Of a stretch of DNA of 64,000 nucleotides, positions 42,233 through 49,529 are shown piece after piece. The stretch is from the NCBI GenBank assembly GCA_963843595.1, contig CAWJLG010000012.1, positions 310,001-374,000 on the forward strand, in the 5' to 3' direction. The stretch is from CAIWHR01 sp963843595 (lineage in GTDB: Bacteria; Pseudomonadota; Gammaproteobacteria; Burkholderiales; Casimicrobiaceae). The notes beneath the pieces were generated by a model. It saw only the letters and a list, made by a program, of their open reading frames with translations, ran no database searches and was not told the origin of the DNA. Both the position numbers and the translations under genes were made by a program. Position 1 is the first letter of the stretch. Each line of letters starts with the position of its first letter.

Positions 42233-42265
42233 GATAGATTCAGGAACACTGCGGATAATGGTATT

Positions 42266-42347
42266 GCACTCGTCAGTTCTTTCCCCCCCGACAGCAAATG
42301 ACGGATGCAGGCCCTCGGATCGCGATCACGTCCGAGGGCCTTTTTTT
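42266..42347 (+). ncRNA. Candidate small RNA, about 82 nt
   Basis: Between two convergent genes lies a complete small transcription unit: dyad operator 42217-42232, -10 GATAAT at 42254-42259, predicted start near 42266 and a strong terminator ending 42347. The body holds GTCAGTTCTTTCCCCCCCGA, a C7 run that could pair with G-rich ribosome-binding sites. No open frame of useful length with a ribosome-binding site is present. Boundaries are predicted, not observed. Confidence 0.55.
42310..42347 (+). terminator. Rho-independent terminator of the candidate small RNA
   Basis: GGCCCTCGGA / TCCGAGGGCC (10-bp stem, 11-base loop) followed by seven T. It is 166 bases after the lipoprotein gene at 41950, so it could also serve read-through from there. 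Confidence 0.88.
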
Positions 42348-42390
42348 GCCGAGGCCGTGGCGAGTGACAACGTTCGACAAAAGAAAGCCG

Positions 42391-42414
42391 GGGCGCAAGT
42401 GCGCCCCGGCCTGG
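42391..42414 (-). terminator. Rho-independent terminator of the crystallin-domain gene
   Basis: GCCGGGGCGC / GCGCCCCGGC stem with a 4-base loop. On the minus strand it is followed by TTTCTTTTG. It lies 17 bases after the stop codon of the gene at 42431-43123. Confidence 0.8.
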
Positions 42415-42430
42415 CGAATGCCCTGTCGGA

Positions 42431-43123
42431 CTACTGCGGGCGATTCTGATAGTTCTGTGAGTTCTGTGACTGGCGGAACGAATCGCGCTGCCAGTTCGGC
42501 TTGTCGTCGTACGGATAGTCGTTCGTGATCCGGCGACCCGACGAGATGGCGTTGTTCATCCCCGGAAGCGATGCATAGTCGCCGGGACCGAACGTACGGC
42601 AATCACCGCGGAATTCGGAGTCGCTGCAGAAGATCCAGTAGCCGCTCTCGACACGCAGCGAGGACGCGCGGTCATTGAATCCGGTCGTGCCGAGGTTGCG
42701 CATGGTGTCGTTGACGAGATAGGAACGCCCGGACAGATTCGGGCCTTCGTATAGCGTTGCGTGCGCTTCCCGGTTTCGGCCACGGTCGTCGGGCCGATTC
42801 GTGGAATAGCGTTCGTCGATCGGGCGCACGGAACTGATGCGACCGGCATATGCGCCGAGGTCGGGATAGGCCCCAGGGGCGAGGACACCGCAACCGCCGC
42901 CGAACTCGGCGTCAACGCAGATCTCCCACCGGCCGTCGTGCACGACCGCCGAACGCACGCGGTCATTGAAGCCACTGTCGGCCAAGTTGCTCACGGGTCG
43001 ATCGGCGGTGAATTGGCGGCCGCCATAGTTGTTGTCCTGGTAGAACGTGACGCGGTCGGCCGCGGCCGTACCAGCCGCCATCGAAAGGATGCCGATCAAC
43101 AGGAGTTTCTGGGTTTGCTTCAT
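42431..43123 (-). CDS. Exported beta/gamma-crystallin domain protein
   Basis: A 230-residue protein with a signal peptide (KLLLIGILSMAAGTAAA). Two crystallin-type domains follow: VTFYQDNNYGGRQFTADRPV to CVDAEFGGGCGVLAPGAYPD, and ATLYEGPNLSGRSYLVNDTM to FCSDSEFRGDCRTFGPGDYA. Each has the Greek-key pattern (Y/FYE-x-x-x-x-G-R) and a cysteine pair in the second half, suggesting disulphides. Microbial members often bind calcium; the N/D-N/D-x-S/T-S motif is seen only loosely (NDRVRS, NDRASS). The C-terminus is Gln/Asn-rich. A terminator follows. Confidence 0.85.
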   Translation of the reverse strand: MKQTQKLLLIGILSMAAGTAAADRVTFYQDNNYGGRQFTADRPVSNLADSGFNDRVRSAVVHDGRWEICVDAEFGGGCGVLAPGAYPDLGAYAGRISSVRPIDERYSTNRPDDRGRNREAHATLYEGPNLSGRSYLVNDTMRNLGTTGFNDRASSLRVESGYWIFCSDSEFRGDCRTFGPGDYASLPGMNNAISSGRRITNDYPYDDKPNWQRDSFRQSQNSQNYQNRPQ

Positions 43124-43238
43124 GATGTCGCTTTCTCGGTAACGTGCAGCATCCGGCTATCGCAGGCGAGCAGCTGCGTGCGACGTTTCGGGGAGCGAAG
43201 AAGCCTGCCGGTCGATCGCGGCCCGCAGACAATGGAGA

Positions 43239-43424
43239 TCAGGGCAATGCCGAAGGCATCGCGGCGGGCGCCACATTGCCGCCTTCGTTTTCCCAGGCAT
43301 GGAGTTCGGTCGCGAATTCCCGATCGTGCCGGTTCCGGCGATGCCGACGGCGCGACTTCGATACGACCACCCCGCCGATTGCGGCAATTGCAAGCAGCAG
43401 GACCCAGCGGTTGTCGATATTCAT
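43239..43424 (-). CDS. Small single-helix membrane protein
   Basis: A 61-residue protein with one N-terminal helix (NRWVLLLAIAAIGGVVVS), a very basic segment (KSRRRHRRNRHDREFATE) and a polar end. The ribosome-binding site is weak. A dyad operator with CTAAGCT as -10 lies 85 bases upstream, and the crystallin-domain gene follows on the same strand, so one transcript may cover both. No family recognised. Confidence 0.5.
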   Translation of the reverse strand: MNIDNRWVLLLAIAAIGGVVVSKSRRRHRRNRHDREFATELHAWENEGGNVAPAAMPSALP

Positions 43425-43508
43425 CAGGACTCACTCACTTTCTTGTTCGGGAGGCACACACAACCCGCGCCCATCGAACAAAGCTTAGGCGAATGAGCGA
43501 GCGAAGTC

Positions 43509-43524
43509 GGTGCGCTGGCGCACG
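43509..43524 (-). promoter_or_regulatory. Dyad operator upstream of the small membrane protein and crystallin genes
   Basis: GGTGCGCTGGCGCACG, symmetric, with five of six consensus bases in each arm. On the minus strand CCTAAGCT begins about 20 bases downstream; it also resembles a stationary-phase (sigma-S type) -10. Confidence 0.55.
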
Positions 43525-43557
43525 TACACGAAGCAGGAGCGGACTCGGCTGAGAGAC

Positions 43558-44400
43558 CTACAGTTCAAATGTCGTACCTTCGATACCTGGCGTGACTTGA
43601 TACGCAGGCTTTGTCGCTTCAACAGCCTCCGCAATCAGATAATCGAGGTCCGTGTCGGTGTGGCCGGGGTCGTGGTGAAACGGCACGAGCTGCTTCACCT
43701 CGGTCAGCGTTCCGAAGTCCAGCGTCTGATTGAGCGAGCTATGTCCCCAGCCGCAGTGGCCCGGATACTCGGCGGCGCTGTACTGGCCGTCGTGAATCAG
43801 CAAATCCGCGCCGGCAGCCAGCGTCCCGCCGGAAGTCCATATCCGCGGCAAACAAGGAAAGCGCAGATGACCCAGGGCGGGTTCGTGATCGGGCAGGTAA
43901 GTCAACACACCTCCGCCCGCCTCGGCAATGCGGTACCCAACGGTGGGACCAGGATGGCATACCAGCGCGGACGTGACACGAAACTCGCCGATGTCCGCTT
44001 CGTCACAGGGGACTTCGTGAAAGGCCAGCTTGCACGGGAGTTCGGAGAGATTTATCGGAAACAGCGGAGGCGAAAGGTAACGCATGAGGCGCGCCTGCAA
44101 TCGCAGGGTGGCGCTGCCCGGGCCCCAGATATGCACTTCGAAGCCGGACCGATAGAGCGGGGCAAAAAATCCCAGCCCTTGAATGTGATCCATGTGCAGA
44201 TGCGTCAACGCGATGTCCACGCGGCGCACCGATTCCGGAATCGTTGCCGCCAGGCGGCGGATGCCCGTCCCTGCGTCCAGCACCAGCATCGTGCCCTCGC
44301 GCCCGACGACGCCCACGCACGAGGTGTTTCCGCCGTATCGCGCCATCTCCGGGCCGGGTGTGGCGAGCGAGCCGCGCGTACCCCACAGGGTGACCTGCAT
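43558..44400 (-). CDS. MBL-fold metallo-hydrolase
   Basis: A 280-residue metallo-beta-lactamase-fold protein. The metal motif is LTHLHMDHIQGLGFF (HxHxDH), with WGTRGSLATPGPEMARYGGN at the start, DLLIHDGQYS supplying the bridging Asp and GHSSLNQTLDFG with KQLVPFHHDPGHTD giving later His ligands. The start and end match the group near cAMP phosphodiesterase and ribonuclease Z-like enzymes, often called MBL fold beta-CASP-free hydrolases. Substrate unknown. It ends a run of minus-strand genes and lies one base downstream of the PAS gene, so they are likely co-transcribed. Confidence 0.87.
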   Translation of the reverse strand: MQVTLWGTRGSLATPGPEMARYGGNTSCVGVVGREGTMLVLDAGTGIRRLAATIPESVRRVDIALTHLHMDHIQGLGFFAPLYRSGFEVHIWGPGSATLRLQARLMRYLSPPLFPINLSELPCKLAFHEVPCDEADIGEFRVTSALVCHPGPTVGYRIAEAGGGVLTYLPDHEPALGHLRFPCLPRIWTSGGTLAAGADLLIHDGQYSAAEYPGHCGWGHSSLNQTLDFGTLTEVKQLVPFHHDPGHTDTDLDYLIAEAVEATKPAYQVTPGIEGTTFEL

Positions 44401-44401
44401 T

Positions 44402-44731
44402 TCAACTTTCCCAGAAGATCATCTCCGCGCCGAGGAACTGGCGTCCCTCGCCGATCAGCGGAAACGCAGTGATGTTCACGTGGCGCCACTCGCGATTCTT
44501 GCATCGCATCCACACCGTCCGGGAAAAGGGCTTGCGCTCGGAGAGCGCCATCATCATCGGCCGGTCCTCTTGCGCGATGGGATTACGTGCCTCGTCGGCG
44601 ACCGCGAAGAGCCCGCTCCACTCATCGGCCGGCATCTCCCCCGTTTCTTCGAAGCGTTGATCCAGAATCACCTCGGCCGGCTCGTTGTAGAAGATGAGCG
44701 TTCCCTCCGTATCCACGATCAGGATGGGCAT
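44402..44731 (-). CDS. PAS-domain protein
   Basis: At least 109 residues, essentially one PAS domain: MPILIVDTEGTLIFYNEPAE at the start, then WSGLFAVADEARNPIAQED, RPMMMALSERKPFSR and the closing sheet WRHVNITAFPLIGEGRQFLG AEMIFWES. No output domain, so it may act as a small sensory or partner protein for the MBL hydrolase one base away. The frame is open upstream and reads SPKPIQIILARQLASCLS, which fits the family; an ATT at 44791 with AGAGG upstream could be an unusual start adding 20 residues. Confidence 0.78.
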   Translation of the reverse strand: MPILIVDTEGTLIFYNEPAEVILDQRFEETGEMPADEWSGLFAVADEARNPIAQEDRPMMMALSERKPFSRTVWMRCKNREWRHVNITAFPLIGEGRQFLGAEMIFWES

Positions 44732-44926
44732 GGAAAGACAGCTGGCCAGCTGCCGGGCCAGAATGATCTGGATGGGTTTGGGAGATGAAATAGCGGTGCC
44801 TCTTGAGCAGGAGGAGAGTCACGCGCCTTCGTCGTCGAACTGCCACTCCACCGAGGATCCGGTGAAATCCCGCGTCGGCGCTCGCCGGAACTCGGGTGAT
44901 GATGCCTCGCGTCCAAATCGCTTGTC

Positions 44927-44942
44927 TGTATGCCACCGCACA
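44927..44942 (-). promoter_or_regulatory. Dyad operator upstream of the PAS/MBL genes
   Basis: TGTATGCCACCGCACA with TC flank. On the minus strand CATCAT lies 22 bases downstream as -10. It is 135-195 bases before the PAS start, depending on the start used. Confidence 0.55.
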
Positions 44943-44987
44943 TTGCGCATTCACCATCCGCCGGATGCCGCCGCGCCGGTCGCGGAG

Positions 44988-45305
44988 CGCATGCGGGATC
45001 CGGACCCAATCCCGACTGCCGCAAGGGATATCTGCCGGGCGCGGGCGCGAATGGCGGCCAGTACGCCCATGCGGCCACCTGGGCCGCAACGGCGCTCGCG
45101 GCACCGAGCGATGCTGAGCGTGTGTGGACGGTGTCGACGATGATCGATCCGGCGCATCATGCGAACTCGGCGGAGTCGATGGCGGTCTACGGGATAGAGC
45201 CCGGCAGTCGCGCGCGCGATGTGCCGATGCGGTCGCGCCGCGCGCCGTCCACGATGGCTGGAGGTGGTACCGGGGCATGGCGGGCATGACGAGAACAAGA
45301 AGGGA
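44988..45305 (+). pseudogene. Remnant of a GH94/cyclic glucan synthase C-terminus
   Basis: Frame 1 reads CRKGYLPGAGANGGQYAHAA, TWAATALAAPSDAERVWTVS and TMIDPAHHANSAESMAVYGI. This matches the cyclic-glucan-synthase product on the other side of the sugar cluster (GYIRGYVPGVRENGGQYTHG, AIWSAMAFAAMGDRERAWEL, TTMMNPVNHARTPEGVATYK). A shift near 45220 continues as HDGWRWYRGMAGMTR against GGWSWYTGSAGWMYR. It has no start and no upstream part, so it is a gene fragment, in opposite orientation to ndvB and just before zwf. Confidence 0.75.
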
Positions 45306-45315
45306 AATTGCCGAG

Positions 45316-46734
45316 ATGGACACGACCAGCGAGGACACACCGCGGTCCGACGCGCTGGTGCTGTTCGGCGTCACGGGCGATCTCGCGCACAGGAGGATCT
45401 TTCCGGCGCTATACGCGCTGGCGAAGCGGGGCGTCCTGAACGTTCCCGTGGTCGGTGTTGCGTCCTCGACGTGGAGTCTGGCGCAGTTGCACAAGCGCGC
45501 CGCGGACGGCATCAGGAAATCGGGCGGGATCGACGACCGGCCGGCCCTGCAGCATCTGCTCTCGCTGCTCCGCTATGTCGACGGTGATTACAACGACGAG
45601 GGGACCTTCAAGGCGCTCAAGAAGGCGCTGGGCAATGCCCGGCGCCCGGCGCACTACCTCGCCATCCCGCCCGCGCTCTTCGCGACGGTCATCGAGGGGC
45701 TCGGCGCCGCCGGCTTGGCCGATCAGGCGCGCGTGATCGTCGAAAAGCCGTTCGGACGCGACCTGGTCACCGCGCGGGAGCTCAATCGCGTTGCGCGCGA
45801 GGTCTTTCCGGAAGACTCGATCTTCCGCATCGATCACTTCCTTGCGAAGGAGGCGATCATGAATATCCTGTATTTCCGCTTCGCCAATTCATTCCTGGAG
45901 CCGATCTGGAACCGCAACTACATCGCCAGCGTTCAGATAACCCTGTCCGAAGATTTCGGTGTCGAGGGCCGGGGCGCGTTCTACGAAACCGCCGGCTGCC
46001 TGCGCGACGTCGTGCAGAACCATCTCTTCCAGATCGTCGCGCTGCTTGCCATGGAGCCGCCGTCCTACCGGGGCTTTGGAGCCGTGCACGGCGAGACAGC
46101 CGATGTTTTCCAGGCAATGCGCCCTCTGAAGTCCGACGACGTGGTGCGCGGCCAATACGCTGGCTATCGTACGGAGCCGGGGGTAGCGAAGCATTCGGAC
46201 GTCGAGACCTTCTGCGCGCTGCGGCTATTCATCGACTCGTGGCGCTGGGAAGGGGTGCCGTGGTACCTGCGCTCCGGCAAGTGTCTGGCCGAGACGGCAG
46301 CCGAGGTCATCGTCCAGCTGAAGCCGCCGCCGCAGCGACTGTTTGCCGATTCCGCGCCTGCGACCGGGCGAGCCAACTATCTTCGCTTCCGCCTTTCCCC
46401 GAGCTCCGCCGTCGCGCTCGCTGCCCGCGTGAAGCGCGCGGGAAAGGAGTTTGTCGGTGACCAGCGAGAGCTTTACCTTGTTGATGAGCAGCCCGGAGAG
46501 GAGGCGCCCTACGCGCGGCTCCTGGGCGACGCGATGGCCGGCAATGGAGCCCTCTTCACCCGCGAGGACGCGGTGGAGGCTGCATGGACGGTGGTCGATC
46601 CTGTCCTGACGAAGCATCACCGGTCTAAGCCCTACAAGCGCGGCAGTTGGGGGCCCAGGGAAGCGGACGCACTCATCGCCGCCGACGGCTGCTGGTACAA
46701 CCCGAGATTGGCGAAGGAGCGGGAGACTAAATGA
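45316..46734 (+). CDS. zwf: Glucose-6-phosphate 1-dehydrogenase
   Basis: A 472-residue glucose-6-phosphate dehydrogenase, which oxidises glucose 6-phosphate to 6-phosphogluconolactone with NAD(P). The nucleotide motif is LVLFGVTGDLAHRRIFPALY (about residues 14-33). VIVEKPFGRDL and the active-site segment RIDHFLAKE (about 171) are present; most relatives have RIDHYLGKE, so Phe for Tyr and Ala for Gly are notable. SWRWEGVPWYLRSGKCL and GDATL-type C-terminal residues (DAMAGNGALFTREDAVEAAW) complete the fold. ATG 45316 has GAAGGGA upstream. It overlaps tal by four bases. Confidence 0.9.
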   Translation: MDTTSEDTPRSDALVLFGVTGDLAHRRIFPALYALAKRGVLNVPVVGVASSTWSLAQLHKRAADGIRKSGGIDDRPALQHLLSLLRYVDGDYNDEGTFKALKKALGNARRPAHYLAIPPALFATVIEGLGAAGLADQARVIVEKPFGRDLVTARELNRVAREVFPEDSIFRIDHFLAKEAIMNILYFRFANSFLEPIWNRNYIASVQITLSEDFGVEGRGAFYETAGCLRDVVQNHLFQIVALLAMEPPSYRGFGAVHGETADVFQAMRPLKSDDVVRGQYAGYRTEPGVAKHSDVETFCALRLFIDSWRWEGVPWYLRSGKCLAETAAEVIVQLKPPPQRLFADSAPATGRANYLRFRLSPSSAVALAARVKRAGKEFVGDQRELYLVDEQPGEEAPYARLLGDAMAGNGALFTREDAVEAAWTVVDPVLTKHHRSKPYKRGSWGPREADALIAADGCWYNPRLAKERETK

Positions 46735-47822
46735 ACGCGACGCAGCAGCTTCACGATAGGGGTCAAAGCCTGTGGCTGGACAACATCACACGCGGGCTGC
46801 TGACGAGCGGCACGCTCAGCCGCTACATCAGGGAACTGGCGGTGACGGGACTCACCTCCAATCCCACGATCTTCGATCACGCGATCAGCAGTGGTGATTC
46901 CTACGATGACGCCATCCGCACCAAGGCGCTCGCGGGCAAGTCGGGCGAGGCCTTGTTCTTCGAGCTTGCGTTGGAGGATCTGGTCCAGGCCGCGGACCTT
47001 TTCCGGCCGATCCACGACGCCACCGGCGGTGTTGACGGGTGGGTGTCGCTGGAGGTCTCGCCGTTGCTCGCGAACGACACCGCCGGCACCGTCGAGGCGG
47101 CGACGCAGCTGCATGCGCGCGCGCAACGCCCCAATCTGTTCGTCAAGATCCCGGGCACGCGCGCAGGCGTTCCGGCCGTCGAGGAGACGATCTTCGCCGG
47201 CGTGCCGGTAAACGTCACGCTGCTGTTCTCACGCGAGCATTACCTCGCGGCGGCCGACGCGTACATGCGCGGTATCGAGCGACGCATCGCCGCCGGCCGT
47301 GCTCCAGGGGTCGCCTCGGTGGCATCGCTTTTCGTCAGCCGGTGGGACGTAGCGGTCAAGGGCAGGGTTTCAGACGAGCTTCGCAACCGACTCGGCATCG
47401 GCGTCGCCATGCGAACCTACAAAGCCTACCGCGATCTGCTGGCTTCGGCGCGCTGGCAGAAGCTGGCTGCTTCCGGGGCCCGGCCGCAACGCTTGTTGTG
47501 GGCCAGCACCGGGACCAAGGACCCCGACGCCCCGGACGTTCTGTACGTCGAAGCGCTGGCGGCTCCGGATACGATCAACACGATTCCCGAAAAGACACTG
47601 CTCGCCTTCGCCGCGCATGGCATCGTGAAGGACGCCATGCCGCGCGACGGTGGCAATGCCGACGCGGTGCTCGCGGAATTTGCCCGCCAGGGCGTCGACC
47701 ATGAAGCCCTCGCCGCCGACCTTCAGCGCGAAGGTACCGAATCCTTCGCCAAATCGTGGAATGACCTGATGTCCCGTATCGCCACCAAACACGAAGTGCC
47801 GGCGAAGGCCGAGCAAGCATGA
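46731..47822 (+). CDS. tal: Transaldolase
   Basis: A 363-residue transaldolase of the long TAL type, which moves dihydroxyacetone units between sugar phosphates. Features: LWLDNITRGLLTSGTLSRYI, VTGLTSNPTIFDHAI, VSLEVSPLLANDT, and the Schiff-base lysine in NLFVKIPGT (about K139). Later motifs NVTLLFSREHYLAAADAYMR and LLWASTGTKDP fit the family. ATGA overlap with zwf before it and pgm after it shows tight coupling. Confidence 0.92.
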   Translation: MNATQQLHDRGQSLWLDNITRGLLTSGTLSRYIRELAVTGLTSNPTIFDHAISSGDSYDDAIRTKALAGKSGEALFFELALEDLVQAADLFRPIHDATGGVDGWVSLEVSPLLANDTAGTVEAATQLHARAQRPNLFVKIPGTRAGVPAVEETIFAGVPVNVTLLFSREHYLAAADAYMRGIERRIAAGRAPGVASVASLFVSRWDVAVKGRVSDELRNRLGIGVAMRTYKAYRDLLASARWQKLAASGARPQRLLWASTGTKDPDAPDVLYVEALAAPDTINTIPEKTLLAFAAHGIVKDAMPRDGGNADAVLAEFARQGVDHEALAADLQREGTESFAKSWNDLMSRIATKHEVPAKAEQA

Positions 47823-49474
47823 GCAGCGCGACTCTCAGCGCGCTTGCCGGCAAGCCGGCCCCGGATTCGCTGCGGGTCGATGTGCCAAAGCTGCTCGCCG
47901 CCTATGTCGACTTGCGCCCCGATCCCGCGGTGCCGGCGCAGCGCGTGGCGTTCGGCACGTCGGGGCACCGCGGCAGCTCGTTGGAGCGAAGCTTCAATGA
48001 ATGGCATGTGCTGGCGATCAGCCAGGCGATCTGCGACTACCGAAAAAGCAAGGGCATCGATGGTCCGCTGCACATCGGCACCGATACTCACGCGCTGTCG
48101 CAGCCGGCGTTCGAGAGCGCGCTGGAGGTGTTCGCCGCCAACGCGGTGGAGACGATGGTCGCCGATGGCGGCGAATTCACGCCGACGCCGGCGGTCTCGC
48201 ATGCGATCCTGGTCTACAACCGTGGCCGCTCCTCGGGGCGCGCCGACGGGGTCGTCATCACGCCGTCGCACAATCCACCCGAAGACGGCGGCTTCAAGTA
48301 CAACCCGCCAGACGGCGGCCCCGCCGATACCGACGTCACCGGCTGGATCCAGAATCGCGCCAATGCACTGCTCGAAGGCGGCCTCGCCGAAGTCCGGCGC
48401 ACACCCTTCGCGCAGGCGCGTCGCGCCGCGAGCACGCACACACACGATTTTCGGACCGCCTACGTGGGCGATCTCGGCGACATGATCGACTTCGACGCGA
48501 TCCGCGGCGCCGGCGTCCACATGGCCGTCGATCCGCTCGGAGGCGCCGGTGTGCACTACTGGGCGCCGATTGCGGAGCGCTACGGGCTCGACCTCACCGT
48601 GATCAGCGAGGACGTCGATTCGACCTTCCAGTTCATGACGGTGGACTGGGACGGCAGGATCCGCATGGACCCCTCCTCGTCCTACGCGATGCAGCGGCTG
48701 ATCGGCCTGAAGGATCGCTTCGACGTGGCGTTCGCCTGCGACCCCGACCACGACCGCCACGGCATCGTGACCCGCAGCAGCGGACTGCTCGTGCCGAATC
48801 ACTACCTCGCGGTGGTGGTCGACTATCTGTTCCGGCATCGGCCGCAGTGGCCCAAGACCGCGGCGGTGGGCAAGACCCTGGTCAGCACCGCGCTGATCGA
48901 CCGCGTGGCGCACCGGCTGGGACGCAAGCTCTACGAAGTTCCGGTCGGCTTCAAGTGGTTCGTCGACGGCCTGCTCGACGGCGCACTGGGTTTCGCCGGC
49001 GAGGAAAGCGCCGGCGCGTCGTTCCTGCGCAGGGAAGGCGGGGTGTGGACCACCGACAAGGACGGCATCGTGCCGGCGTTGCTGTCGGCGGAGATCACCG
49101 CGCGCACTGGCCGCGATCCCGGCGAGCTGTATGGCGACCTCGTTCGCGAACTGGGCGAGCCCGTGGCCGATCGCGTCGAGGCGCCGGCAAGCGCCGAGCA
49201 AAAAGCCAGACTGGCGAAGCTTTCACCGAAGCACGTGCCGGCCACCGAGCTGGCGGGCGAGAAGATCGAAAGCGTGCTCGATCGTGCGCCGGGTAACGAC
49301 GCACCGATCGGCGGCATCAAGGTGATCTCCGCCAGCGGCTGGTTCGCTGCACGCCCCTCGGGTACCGAAGACATCTACAAGATCTATGCGGAGAGCTTCA
49401 AGGACAAGGCGCATCTGCAATCGATTCTGCAGGAGGCGCAGAGCATCGTCGATGCAGCGCTCACGGCGCGATGA
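47819..49474 (+). CDS. pgm: Phosphoglucomutase, alpha-D-glucose phosphate-specific
   Basis: A 551-residue phosphoglucomutase, which interconverts glucose 1-phosphate and glucose 6-phosphate. The start RVAFGTSGHRGSSLERSFNE, catalytic serine loop VITPSHNPPEDGGFKYNPPD (Ser about 150), metal loop CDPDHDRHGIV (about 308), sugar-binding GFAGEESAGASFLRR and phosphate-binding ARPSGTEDIYKIYAES are all present. It links glycogen breakdown (glgP) to zwf. ATGA overlap with tal. Confidence 0.93.
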   Translation: MSSATLSALAGKPAPDSLRVDVPKLLAAYVDLRPDPAVPAQRVAFGTSGHRGSSLERSFNEWHVLAISQAICDYRKSKGIDGPLHIGTDTHALSQPAFESALEVFAANAVETMVADGGEFTPTPAVSHAILVYNRGRSSGRADGVVITPSHNPPEDGGFKYNPPDGGPADTDVTGWIQNRANALLEGGLAEVRRTPFAQARRAASTHTHDFRTAYVGDLGDMIDFDAIRGAGVHMAVDPLGGAGVHYWAPIAERYGLDLTVISEDVDSTFQFMTVDWDGRIRMDPSSSYAMQRLIGLKDRFDVAFACDPDHDRHGIVTRSSGLLVPNHYLAVVVDYLFRHRPQWPKTAAVGKTLVSTALIDRVAHRLGRKLYEVPVGFKWFVDGLLDGALGFAGEESAGASFLRREGGVWTTDKDGIVPALLSAEITARTGRDPGELYGDLVRELGEPVADRVEAPASAEQKARLAKLSPKHVPATELAGEKIESVLDRAPGNDAPIGGIKVISASGWFAARPSGTEDIYKIYAESFKDKAHLQSILQEAQSIVDAALTAR

Positions 49475-49529
49475 GCCGAATGCATGCACGTTCGTCAAAC
49501 GCAGATGTTGGGCTATTCAGGAAGCAGCC

